Source: JANQMY01 sp965228775 (GTDB taxonomy: Bacteria; Pseudomonadota; Alphaproteobacteria; JANQMY01). Taken from it: a DNA stretch of 64,000 nt. The position numbers were made by a program, and so were the translations under genes. The notes beneath the pieces are model-generated. The model searched no databases. It was not told where the DNA came from and worked only from the letters and a program-made list of their open reading frames with translations. Below are positions 1 through 7,658 of this stretch, piece after piece. Position 1 is the first letter of the stretch; every line of letters begins with the position of its first letter. The stretch lies in NCBI GenBank assembly GCA_965228775.1, contig OZ245840.1, positions 186,001 to 250,000 on the forward strand. Direction: 5' to 3'.

Positions 1-1
1 G

Positions 2-160
2 GAGCGCCGGCGTCATATCGGCGGCAAACTTGGCGCTGCAATTTGTTATCATTTCCTCGAAAGAAATTTCGTCCGGCGCCTGAAAGAGTCTCGAGCCGTC
101 GAGGTCACACCGGCCGGCAGGCAGGCCCTCAAAAATCTCTTCGATATTCGTGAGATTTAG
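2..160 (+). CDS. ArsR-family transcriptional regulator, C-terminal fragment (cut by window edge)
   Basis: An open frame enters from the left edge and stops at TAG 158-160, giving 52 visible residues. It reads like the last part of an ArsR-type winged-helix repressor of the ligand-sensing kind common in alphaproteobacteria: an ERRRHIGGKLGAA segment resembling the usual CxDWSERRPHLAGALGAA stretch, then the wing and a VTPAGRQAL ending. The DNA-recognition helix lies outside the window, so the ligand and targets cannot be judged. The next gene begins 214 bp downstream on the same strand, so co-transcription is possible but not shown. Confidence 0.65.
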   Translation, partial: ERRRHIGGKLGAAICYHFLERNFVRRLKESRAVEVTPAGRQALKNLFDIREI

Positions 161-374
161 CCGTTTCGTGGGTCGCCACTGGGTTTTGACAAAGCGCCGG
201 CATGGTGCGGTTTCAATACGTCCATCATTCACGATTTTCCTTCGATTTATCCTTAGTCACACATATTGGCCGGAACGGCTACTGAATTTAAGCCGATGAT
301 GTTCGAGGGATCACATGCTAAAGTAAAGCCGTCTGCCGCAAAAACAAACAAGACACAAGGCGAGGTAATCCAAG

Positions 375-788
375 ATGTCCATCAAAGAAACTGCCAGAGC
401 ATTTTTTGAATCTTGTGAAACCGGGGAAGGGTGGGATGGCTGCAAACAGTATTGTAAAAACGATGCCGGCTTTTCGGCACAGTCAGAACCTCTCTTGGAA
501 CTGAGATCCCTTGAAGACTATGCAAATTGGATGCGCGACCTACTTGGACCAATTCCGGACGGTCACTATGACCTTAAGTCGTTCGCCGTCGATGAAGAGC
601 GTCGGAACGTATGTGCCTATGCAGTGTTCAAAGGAACACAGACCGGTGAAGGTGGCCCTGTCGCGCCCACAGGAAAAAGCGTTGCCACCGATTACGTCTA
701 CGTAATGCAGTTTGAGGGAGATAAAATCTCTCATATGACTAAGGTTTGGCATTCAGGCCTTGCCCTTCAGGCTTTGGGATGGGCGTAA
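375..788 (+). CDS. SnoaL/NTF2-like protein of 137 residues
   Basis: This is a small single-domain protein with the alpha-plus-beta pattern of the NTF2/SnoaL fold: an N-terminal helix (MSIKETARAFFESCETGEGW), a central block ending in DYVYVMQFEGDKI, and a C-terminal strand with KVWHSGLALQALGWA. The 'D.VYVMQFEGDKI.HM.K.W' end is typical of ester-cyclase/SnoaL-like relatives. There is no signal peptide, so it is probably cytosolic. Family members bind or isomerise small hydrophobic molecules, but the substrate cannot be predicted here. A GAGG stretch lies about 11 nt before the ATG. The following SDR gene is 114 bp downstream on the same strand. Confidence 0.7.
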   Translation: MSIKETARAFFESCETGEGWDGCKQYCKNDAGFSAQSEPLLELRSLEDYANWMRDLLGPIPDGHYDLKSFAVDEERRNVCAYAVFKGTQTGEGGPVAPTGKSVATDYVYVMQFEGDKISHMTKVWHSGLALQALGWA

Positions 789-902
789 GTTTCCGCGAGA
801 GTTGATCTTTTGGCTAACGCAACGCTCCTTTGACGGAAGGCTTGTCGGTAAAAAGATGAAATAGCCGGGCTTAAACGAAAATAGAACTGAGGAAAGGACA
901 CG

Positions 903-1658
903 ATGAGTCGGAAACAGGAAGTCGCTCTTATTGTCGGTGGTGGGCCGGGCATTAGTGCCAGCTGTGCGCGGCTTTTCGCGGAGAACGGTATGAACGTCGC
1001 CATCGCCGCGCGCACGCCGGATAAGCCCGTGCTGACTGATTTGAAAGAGAAACACGGCGCACATCTTTATGCTTGTGACGCTTCGGACAAAAATTCCGTA
1101 GACGGTTTATTTCAATCTGTTTCTGAAGACCTGGGCAGTCCCAAGCTGGTGGTGCACAATATTGACGGACGCATGAGAGACATTTTCCGCAAAGGCGTTG
1201 CTGAAGCGGACCCGGATTTGGTCCTTCAGGTCATGAAGAATTCCGCTTACAGCGCATTTCTCATATCGCAGCAGGCCGCGAAACACATGGAACAAGCCGA
1301 ACTCGATAACACCGGCCATCGAGGCACGATCATTTTTACGAATGCCAGCGGCGCCATGAAAGGATTTGCAAAGAGCGCGGCGTTTGCCATGGCGTGCCAT
1401 GCAAAGAAAGGATTGGCGCAGAGCATTGCGCGGGAGCTGAACCCAAAAGGCATCCATGTGGTACATGTGCCGATTGATGCGGCCATCGGCCGGACTCAGG
1501 AAGATGGATCACGCGCGCATTGGCTGGCGGGCGAAACCGTTGATGACAACATGGCCGATCCCAATTTCATCGCGGAAACATATTTGCAGCTTCACCGTCA
1601 GCACCGGTCCACATGGGCATTTGAGGTGATCCTGCGGCCTTGGACGGAAAATTGGTGA
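903..1658 (+). CDS. SDR-family (Rossmann) oxidoreductase with altered catalytic residues
   Basis: The 251-residue protein has the classical SDR layout: a glycine-rich nucleotide site GGGPGISASCA at about residues 12-22, an acidic DAS around 59-61 and an HNIDG segment near 85 in place of NNAG. A Ser is present (NASGAMKG, S149), but the usual YxxxK is replaced. Aligning the conserved GLAQSIAREL helix puts Phe161 at the Tyr position and Cys165 at the Lys position. Related proteins often carry FxxxK, so loss of the Lys is the unusual part. The Rossmann fold and dinucleotide binding are likely, but ordinary dehydrogenase chemistry is doubtful. The start is supported by AGGAAAGG 6-8 nt upstream. 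Confidence 0.8.
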   Translation: MSRKQEVALIVGGGPGISASCARLFAENGMNVAIAARTPDKPVLTDLKEKHGAHLYACDASDKNSVDGLFQSVSEDLGSPKLVVHNIDGRMRDIFRKGVAEADPDLVLQVMKNSAYSAFLISQQAAKHMEQAELDNTGHRGTIIFTNASGAMKGFAKSAAFAMACHAKKGLAQSIARELNPKGIHVVHVPIDAAIGRTQEDGSRAHWLAGETVDDNMADPNFIAETYLQLHRQHRSTWAFEVILRPWTENW

Positions 1659-1906
1659 GGAACGCCGATTTGGGCCAGATTTTAGATATCTTTGAAATAT
1701 TACAGAAAACCGCCCTTATCCACACCCCTAATTTTCCATAATATATATTATGCGCCTTTTGAATGGAAGGTTAGATACACCTTTTGTCTGGTCCTTGGTC
1801 TTACGAAAGCGGCTCAGTTTCCCTCTTTCAACAATGGAGGTTATGCCGATATTGATGCCCCATGGGGTTGATTGACGCACGGAATTTGTTCTGCTTACGT
1901 TCTTGA

Positions 1907-2194
1907 ATGGACGATCTGTCACTCACTATCCATAAAGTCGAGTTGCGCACACTGGGCGATCTGCTGGAGCGGTATAGCCTCCATATCGAGTGCCTCAAAT
2001 GCGGAAACTTTTCAGGCCTCGATGTGGCGAAGATCATGAAGATGCGGGGCCGCTACTGCACGCTTTACGAAGTGCGGACGGTCGCCAAATGCAAACGATG
2101 CCACAGCAAGAATGTGGAGCTGCTGATACGCGACCCGGTCATCCGAGGCGACCGTGCCTGGATTCCCAGACGCCCGCACACACGGAACGACTAG
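1907..2194 (+). CDS. Small zinc-ribbon-like protein, function unknown
   Basis: A 95-residue protein with two CxxC pairs, C29-L-K-C32 and C62-K-R-C65, separated by a predicted helix. That spacing is what a four-cysteine zinc ribbon would need. Similar short proteins are frequent hypothetical genes in alphaproteobacteria (a ribbon whose first knuckle sits near a leucine-rich N terminus), but I do not know a function. The C terminus is basic (IPRRPHTRND), which could suit nucleic-acid binding. No strong Shine-Dalgarno precedes the ATG. The stop codon is followed immediately by a palindrome at 2195-2229. Confidence 0.6.
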   Translation: MDDLSLTIHKVELRTLGDLLERYSLHIECLKCGNFSGLDVAKIMKMRGRYCTLYEVRTVAKCKRCHSKNVELLIRDPVIRGDRAWIPRRPHTRND

Positions 2195-2229
2195 GGCATG
2201 ATCATTTTTCATGGAAACATGATCATGCC
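2195..2229. repeat. 11-bp inverted repeat (GGCATGATCAT) directly after a stop codon
   Basis: GGCATGATCAT at 2195-2205 pairs perfectly with ATGATCATGCC at 2219-2229 across a 13-base loop. It starts one base after the stop of the zinc-ribbon gene. There is no T-run after it on the plus strand. Its GCATGATC arms resemble palindromic intergenic elements scattered in alphaproteobacterial genomes, so I call it a repeat-type palindrome rather than a clear terminator. Confidence 0.6.
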
Positions 2230-2293
2230 TACGCATCACCGCCCGTGCGTTTCCAGGTGAAGTGTACAGTTCGTCGTTAGGAAATGCACAAAA

Positions 2294-2393
2294 CAAAGAC
2301 TCCGGAGTCGTTTTGCTATTGCAAAACGACTTTGGTCGCGCGATCGGACGGTTAACCGCCAATGTCGGATTTTGGCACTTAACCTGATCGCGC
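2294..2393. repeat. Composite intergenic palindromic element
   Basis: Two nested hairpins follow each other. GTCGTTTTGC (2307-2316) pairs perfectly with GCAAAACGAC (2321-2330) around a TATT loop, and the preceding ACTCCGGAGT is itself a palindrome. Next, GCGCGATCGGACGGTTAA (2338-2355) forms an imperfect inverted repeat with TTAACCTGATCGCGC (2379-2393). The GCGCGATC...TTAA signature matches the style of dispersed alphaproteobacterial intergenic repeats. It ends about 20 bp from the stop of the leftward MFS gene and could end or protect transcripts from both sides. Confidence 0.55.
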
Positions 2394-2412
2394 TCTAAGG
2401 CACAGCGCGCGC

Positions 2413-3837
2413 CTACCCGCTCCGCGCCAAATCGGCCTTCAACGACCGCGAGGCCAGATACATGTGAAACGCAGCCCAAAGCCCGATCAGCGATACAAGG
2501 GCCAAAGACCAGCGCAGCGCCGTGCTTGCGTCACCTGCTGCCGGTAGAAGCAAATCACTAAGCATGCCAATGGCCAGCGGCCCCAGGCCCAAACCGACAA
2601 TGTTGGTGATAAACAAAAACACCGCCGATGTGGTGGCCCGCATGGCGGTCGGCACAAGCGACTGGCAGATTGCAAGCGCCGGTGCCAGGAAGATCGCGCC
2701 AAGCGTCGCCGGTACCAGGAAGGCAAGAATTCCCAACACCACCATGTCGGAAAGATAGAAGAAGAGTGCGAAGGGTGTTGAGAACGTCACGCCCATAGCC
2801 GGCAACCACATGGTCCAGCGCACATCCCGTTGCGCCATCTTGTCGGCGAGGACCCCGCCGAAGAACGTCCCTATCCCACCGAACACTCCGAAGATCAGGG
2901 CAAGCACGAGGCCGACCGTCCCGATATCCATCTGATGGGTGCGGACAAGGTAGGACGGCACCCATTGCGCGACACCATAACCGACCAGCGCACTGAGTGC
3001 TGAGCCAAAGCAAATATGCACGAAGGCACGCCGTGCAATCAAAATCCGCACAACCTCGCCAAGGGGCGGCTGTTCGGCGTCGTCGTGATGGCGGTTGTCC
3101 GCGAGACCGCGCGGCGGATCCCGCAGGGTGAAATAAACAATCAGTGCCAGGAACAGACCGGGCAAGCCCGCTGCCACGAAGGCCACACGCCAATCGAAGG
3201 CCGCCGCGATCTGGCCGCCGGCAAAGAAGCCGACCATGATGCCAAGGGGCACGCCCAGGGCGAAGATGCCCATGGCCGTCGCGCGCTCTTCAGGCTTGTA
3301 AAGATCCGCGATGATGGAATGGGACGGCGGGCTCGTGCCCGCTTCGCCAACACCCACGCCCATGCGTGCCAGGAACAGTTGCCAGAACTGCGTGGCCAGC
3401 CCGCACACCACGGTCATAAAGGAAAAGAGAGCGAGCGAGACCGAGATGATTGTCTTGCGGCTATGCCGGTCTGCAAAGCGGGCGATGGGAATGCCAAGCG
3501 TCGCGTAGAAGAGACCGAATGCCAACCCACTCAACAAGCCCAGCCAGGTGTCGCTGACCTGAAATTCATCTTTGATGAACGGCAGCAGGATTGAGATGAT
3601 CTGACGGTCAACAAAATTGATGAGATAGACCACTGTCAGCAGGAAGAGCACGTAAGCACGATAGCTAACTTGAAAGCCAAGCAAGCTGGCGTGGCTTGGA
3701 TACCCCGGCATGCCAAGCGTTGACGAGGCACTGACGCTCTGCGCGGTCTGCCCTGTGGCCGTGGGAGTGACCGTCGATCCTGCCTGCCCCTGCGCGGTGA
3801 CGCCAACTGCTGGCGCAAGCTTGCGATCTTCCTCCAT
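2413..3837 (-). CDS. Spinster-type MFS transporter
   Basis: A 474-residue, 12-helix major facilitator protein. After a ~50-residue Ala/Gly/Thr-rich cytosolic head, TM1 carries LINFVDRQIISILLP, and the loop-2 motif appears as ARFADRHSRKTII. TM4-5 has RMGVGVGEAGTSPPSHSII, a hallmark of spinster-like MFS proteins, and the C-terminal half repeats the fold. Such carriers move lipids, sterol-like compounds or other amphipaths across the inner membrane, but no substrate can be assigned. The start has a strong AGGAGG about 15 nt upstream. It is monocistronic; the 218 bp before it down to sodC holds no convincing gene. Confidence 0.85.
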   Translation of the reverse strand: MEEDRKLAPAVGVTAQGQAGSTVTPTATGQTAQSVSASSTLGMPGYPSHASLLGFQVSYRAYVLFLLTVVYLINFVDRQIISILLPFIKDEFQVSDTWLGLLSGLAFGLFYATLGIPIARFADRHSRKTIISVSLALFSFMTVVCGLATQFWQLFLARMGVGVGEAGTSPPSHSIIADLYKPEERATAMGIFALGVPLGIMVGFFAGGQIAAAFDWRVAFVAAGLPGLFLALIVYFTLRDPPRGLADNRHHDDAEQPPLGEVVRILIARRAFVHICFGSALSALVGYGVAQWVPSYLVRTHQMDIGTVGLVLALIFGVFGGIGTFFGGVLADKMAQRDVRWTMWLPAMGVTFSTPFALFFYLSDMVVLGILAFLVPATLGAIFLAPALAICQSLVPTAMRATTSAVFLFITNIVGLGLGPLAIGMLSDLLLPAAGDASTALRWSLALVSLIGLWAAFHMYLASRSLKADLARSG

Positions 3838-4055
3838 AGGCCCCGCCCTACCTCCTAATGTTCCTTAGTCGAATGATTTTTTCGTTGTGATACGACTTAA
3901 TGAGAGAATATAGGCGACTTGGTTTGCACGGCCAGGGCGGGCTTGGCGAATTGGAAGGTCACATCGATAGGATTTTCCAATCCACTCTCAGGAAGCGCTC
4001 GCACTATTCCTTACCGAGCTAGGAGTTTCGTAGCAGATGGGGGCGGCGACACCCG

Positions 4056-4604
4056 TTATTCCACAGGTTTGATCACTCCGCAGGCGACGCGCCCACCCGA
4101 TCCGCCTATGGGCTGTGTCAGATGATCGTCCACATTCTCATGGATGATCAGGGTGCTGCCGTCCTTATCAAGTAAGGCGGGTTTGCCTCCTCGCCCGTCA
4201 ATTGAAACTAACTCCGTGTAAAGCTCTACCTGAGCGAAACCGTCCACGCCAACAATCAGGTTTGGAAGATTGCCGGCATGAGGGCCTTCCGGGTGAAGGA
4301 AGCCGTGGGGCCGTCCCGATGGCATGATGTGTCCCTTGGCGTTCTTGAAACGAGCGCCCTCGTCGCAAACCCCAACCGCGTGAAAATGCATGCCATGTTT
4401 GCCCGCCGTCAGCCCTTTAACACGAATTTCGATTAAGACGCCTTCGCTCCCTTGAATAAGAGCTGCTGTTCCGATCGGGTCACCGTCGAGGTTCAATATA
4501 TCGCTATTCGCCTTTTTCCCGATCTCCTGACCGGTCGCCGCGCTGCCTGATGCCATAATGACAAAGAAAAACAAGGTGGCGATTGGATTCTTCAGGAACG
4601 ACAT
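4056..4604 (-). CDS. sodC: Cu/Zn superoxide-dismutase-family protein with altered zinc ligand
   Basis: The 182-residue precursor has a signal peptide (hydrophobic 8-19, cleavage probably near residue 23-26), so it acts in the periplasm. SodC signatures are present: copper ligands H73 and H75 in GMHFH, bridging H92, H100 and H109 in the loop, a late IIHE histidine, the GGRVACGV arginine, and C80 paired with the C-terminal Cys. The zinc-ligand Asp of the family's HxGD motif is Asn112 here (HAGN, codon AAT). The protein may dismutate superoxide with weaker zinc binding, or be a copper-binding relative. It stands alone, with a palindrome just upstream. Confidence 0.8.
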   Translation of the reverse strand: MSFLKNPIATLFFFVIMASGSAATGQEIGKKANSDILNLDGDPIGTAALIQGSEGVLIEIRVKGLTAGKHGMHFHAVGVCDEGARFKNAKGHIMPSGRPHGFLHPEGPHAGNLPNLIVGVDGFAQVELYTELVSIDGRGGKPALLDKDGSTLIIHENVDDHLTQPIGGSGGRVACGVIKPVE

Positions 4605-4619
4605 GTTGGCAGCCTTTGC

Positions 4620-4647
4620 ATCTCACACTTCACTTAATGTGTGAGAT
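4620..4647 (-). promoter_or_regulatory. 9-bp inverted repeat upstream of the sodC-like gene
   Basis: ATCTCACAC (4620-4628) and GTGTGAGAT (4639-4647) form a perfect inverted repeat with a 10-base spacer, ending 16 bp before the sodC start codon. This position fits either a repressor/activator operator or a 5'-leader hairpin. The regulator is unknown. Confidence 0.45.
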
Positions 4648-4833
4648 AGCGTTGGCCGTGATTACTGTAAAAACGATTATTCCTATGCGTCTGATAGGTA
4701 TCGTCAATCACACGCTTGCTGCCTCGCACGATCTCGCGGACGGAATAGATCGTGTCCGGATGACTTTGAGCTATGCGGCCACACATGCGGAACGGCGGAC
4801 GCACGCTGCATGAAACACACTGCATGCCATATC

Positions 4834-5664
4834 CTAGATCTTTAGCGTCAGCACCAGCGGTGCGTGATCGGAAAACTTGTTAATCCAATCGTCTTTCTTT
4901 GTAACGGAAGTGAGTTCTGCCCAGCCGCCCACATGAACCAAGGCGCCGTTACCATTTTTCACAGGTTCAAACTTCAGATGATCAGCCGCGAACACATGGT
5001 CCAGATCCGAAGGAGGATATTTTGATTTGGACCCATTGAAGAATGTCGCCGAATGATCCTTCTTCAAACGAACCATGCCGTATCGGGCGAAGCGATTTTC
5101 TACATTGCCGATCTCTTGCGCGCCGGAAAAATCCGGACCTCCGTCCTTAATGTTCATTCCCATGAAATTCATATCGCCGATCACGATAAAGTTGGCTTGG
5201 GTGTTTTGGATCTTGTCCAAAGCCTTTTTGAGATTGATGGCGTGTTCCACCATATCGTTGCGCAGCCCCATCCCCCGTGCTGTGGGCATGCTTTTAAAAT
5301 GCACGAACATGATTGGAATGTTCTGGTTCTTATGTGTGACCGTCATCACCCCCCCTGGCCGCAAGCCCGGATTACCGGATTTGAATTCTTCCCGCTGCGA
5401 GAAGAAGGACCTCAGTCCCTCGCGAACGCCGATGAGTATTTCTTGAGTTTGGGGCCCCTCTGTGATGACAAACGAATAACCAGACAATGCGTCGGTCATT
5501 TCCTGATAAACGGCCTTCCCCTTCACTTCGGAGATTCCGAAAATGTCGGGTTTCTGATCCTTCATATACTGAACGACCCGATCAACCCGCTTCTTTCGCG
5601 CGGTCTTCCCGCCCCCTTTTCCATCGAAATGTTCAATGTTCCATGAAATGATCTTTAGAGGCAT
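4834..5664 (-). CDS. Endonuclease/exonuclease/phosphatase (EEP) family protein
   Basis: A 276-residue protein with EEP-fold motifs in order: IISWNIEHFD near the N terminus, DIFGISEVKG with the metal-binding Glu, the VIGDMNFMGMN block with the catalytic Asp/Asn, SDLDHVFAADH, and a final SDHAPLVLTL. I chose the internal ATG at 5664 because AAGGAG lies 8-9 nt upstream of it; the longer frame adds eight residues without a better site. No signal peptide is visible. Substrates in this superfamily range from DNA to phosphoinositides and nucleotides, and nothing here decides between them. It is flanked by 118 bp of gene-free DNA upstream. Confidence 0.8.
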   Translation of the reverse strand: MPLKIISWNIEHFDGKGGGKTARKKRVDRVVQYMKDQKPDIFGISEVKGKAVYQEMTDALSGYSFVITEGPQTQEILIGVREGLRSFFSQREEFKSGNPGLRPGGVMTVTHKNQNIPIMFVHFKSMPTARGMGLRNDMVEHAINLKKALDKIQNTQANFIVIGDMNFMGMNIKDGGPDFSGAQEIGNVENRFARYGMVRLKKDHSATFFNGSKSKYPPSDLDHVFAADHLKFEPVKNGNGALVHVGGWAELTSVTKKDDWINKFSDHAPLVLTLKI

Positions 5665-5806
5665 GGCTGTCGTCTCCTTGGAGATCAAGGTCTACCCGAT
5701 AGAATAGCAGACTTTCGCGCTGCTAAGCTTTATGACGTAAGACAGATGAAGATGTGCGTCATCCAACACCCTAAGCGGAATGCCTGGCCTTATGACATGA
5801 AACTCT

Positions 5807-6457
5807 TCACGCCAGTCTCGGATGGGACGCGGGCCAGCGGCCATACAGCAGCAAGTAGATCAGAGGTGAAAAAGAGCCGATGAGAAGCGCCAGAACCACC
5901 CAGCCCCATGGGTTTCTTCCGGCTTGGCGCGCATCGTTCACCATCCACACGATCCAAATCAAGATCATGATCACCAAGTCGACCCAGATCTGAACGTTGG
6001 ACCAACTGTTTGAAATGGTCGCCGTGATATCCGTGCCATCCACCAGTAAAGCAGCGGCGGTCAATGCACCGAGGAACAGAATAGACACGACCCCAAAGGC
6101 ACGGCGCTGCCCGGCCTCTGCAGTTTCTTGCGCACCGGATGTGGCTACGGAGGCAGGCCAGCGCTGATGCACGACCATATAAATCAATGGCGAAAAGGCA
6201 CCAAAGATCAAACCGGCAATCACCCAGGGCCAACCGTTGCGGCCGTGCTTTCTCGCATCTTTCAGGACCCATGCACACCAAAAGATCATGGCAATGACCA
6301 GATCGAAAAATATCTGGAGCGATGTGTAATTGTGCGTGATGGCGGCGGGAAAACCGCCCGTTCCATCAGCAATGACGGACCAAACCGTCAGGACGGAAAA
6401 TGGAACCAGGATGACGATTGCGAATGTTCTTGGGTTCATTTGGACCACCATTTTCAC
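5807..6457 (-). CDS. Membrane protein made of two tandem homologous halves
   Basis: The 216-residue protein is an internal duplication. Residues ~11-103 and ~121-211 share a hydrophobic start, then QI(F/W)..DLVI....W..W, a polar DAR..GRN.W.WV link, then (F/L)IG.FSPLIY......RWPAS. Each half has about three membrane segments. I do not recognise a named family; the half-unit is reminiscent of small DUF2834-like membrane proteins. Translation starts at GTG 6457, with ATG codons following closely. A short perfect palindrome lies just upstream (6462-6477). Confidence 0.6.
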   Translation of the reverse strand: MKMVVQMNPRTFAIVILVPFSVLTVWSVIADGTGGFPAAITHNYTSLQIFFDLVIAMIFWCAWVLKDARKHGRNGWPWVIAGLIFGAFSPLIYMVVHQRWPASVATSGAQETAEAGQRRAFGVVSILFLGALTAAALLVDGTDITATISNSWSNVQIWVDLVIMILIWIVWMVNDARQAGRNPWGWVVLALLIGSFSPLIYLLLYGRWPASHPRLA

Positions 6458-6461
6458 CGTT

Positions 6462-6477
6462 TGTAGCAGTCGCTACA
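6462..6477 (-). promoter_or_regulatory. 16-bp palindrome before the duplicated membrane protein gene
   Basis: TGTAGC-AGTC-GCTACA is a perfect inverted repeat of 6-bp arms only 5 bp upstream of the GTG start. Palindromes of this size and position are usual for TetR- or MarR-type operators. No regulator gene is adjacent, so the factor is unknown. Confidence 0.45.
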
Positions 6478-6540
6478 CACTGGTGTCAATAGCGTGTCAA
6501 TGATGTTTTGTCCGTCTACCTCATACCTGGCGCTTAGTGC

Positions 6541-7587
6541 TCAAGCGAATTCGTTGGTGACAGCGCAAGTGCGCTGCACAAGTTCGTCAAGCGAGATTTC
6601 ATCGTAACCCGCCAAGGTCACCCCAACCCGTCCATTCCAAGGACGTATCCAATGTTCAGGAATGGGTTTGCCTTGAAGTCCCCACAGCGCGCCAACGGTA
6701 GCACCGTTACAATCCGTATCGAGACCGGCTGCCACAACAGAGCCGATCGCCGCCGAGAAATCATCGAGGTGCGAGAAAAATGCCCAGACCACCAAAGCAA
6801 GATTGTTGACCGTGTGAACCGGCGACAAGGATTCGTAGCGCGCACGAATTTTGTCACCGCCTTGCGTATCCCCGGCCAAACTGAGCCCAAATCGGACCGC
6901 GACATACGCGTCACTATCCTGCGGGATCTGTTTTAGAGCCTCTTCAAGGGCAGCATGTGGTTCTTGGTTTGCAAGAGCGGCACCGAACGCCGCAACGAAA
7001 ACAGCTCCGTATACCCCGTCTCCCCGGTGCGATAACTCAGCATCCCTGCGGGCAAGGTCAGCTCCCTCCTCTGGCCGTCCGGGACAAACCCAGCCATATA
7101 CATCCGCCCGAATTTGGGCGCCAATCCAATCATTGTAAGGATTGTCAGAGCATAAGCTTAGGTCAAAACCGGGATCACCGCGTTCCGCGAACCATTCATC
7201 GGCATTCACCAGCAGCGTGCGATAAGCCGCCCGCTCTGCCGTATAGGTCTGAGCTGCGGGCAACAAACGCAACCACATTTGTGCCACCTGTGCGGTGGTA
7301 AATCCACGCCCATATTGTTCCAGTATGAGCAGCGCCAAAAAACTGTAATTGATATCGTCATCGGGTTCGCTGCGCATGATGTGGCCGCGGCAGCATTCCT
7401 TCGTGATGATCTCATTTTCCGCATACGGTATATAATCACGAGGTGCCACGGCATCTACACTCTTCAGGTAATCCGTGAGCGCATCGTGTCCTTTGAACAT
7501 GGATAGACGTTCCACGGGTTTTCCCAACTGGCAGCCGGATATGCGCCCGATCCAAGCATTCCGAATTCTAGTCTCAAGGTCGTTCAT
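6541..7587 (-). CDS. ADP-ribosylglycohydrolase family protein
   Basis: A 348-residue protein with the two metal-binding ends of the ADP-ribosyl-glycohydrolase (DraG/ARH) fold: an N-terminal AWIGRISGCQLGKPVE, an acidic cluster EPDDDINYSFLAL about 80 residues later, and the C-terminal GLDTDCNGATVGALWGL block carrying the DTD metal ligands. Family members remove ADP-ribose from proteins or small molecules with a di-Mg centre. This version resembles the nucleoside-metabolism/unknown branch rather than nitrogenase-linked DraG, and no nif genes are near. It lies 72 bp downstream of the acyl-CoA dehydrogenase with a terminator hairpin between, so it may have its own promoter. Confidence 0.8.
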   Translation of the reverse strand: MNDLETRIRNAWIGRISGCQLGKPVERLSMFKGHDALTDYLKSVDAVAPRDYIPYAENEIITKECCRGHIMRSEPDDDINYSFLALLILEQYGRGFTTAQVAQMWLRLLPAAQTYTAERAAYRTLLVNADEWFAERGDPGFDLSLCSDNPYNDWIGAQIRADVYGWVCPGRPEEGADLARRDAELSHRGDGVYGAVFVAAFGAALANQEPHAALEEALKQIPQDSDAYVAVRFGLSLAGDTQGGDKIRARYESLSPVHTVNNLALVVWAFFSHLDDFSAAIGSVVAAGLDTDCNGATVGALWGLQGKPIPEHWIRPWNGRVGVTLAGYDEISLDELVQRTCAVTNEFA

Positions 7588-7609
7588 CAGCTCTTCCCAT
7601 AGAAAAGAA

Positions 7610-7626
7610 GCGGATCAATGATCCGC
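7610..7626 (-). terminator. Hairpin terminator of the acyl-CoA dehydrogenase gene
   Basis: GCGGATCA (7610-7617) and TGATCCGC (7619-7626) form a perfect stem, followed on the minus strand by TTCTTTTCT. It lies 33 bp after the acyl-CoA dehydrogenase stop and just before the ADP-ribosylglycohydrolase start. Confidence 0.6.
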
Positions 7627-7658
7627 CTCCTTCCCAGTCGCAAATTACTTTCGAAACT

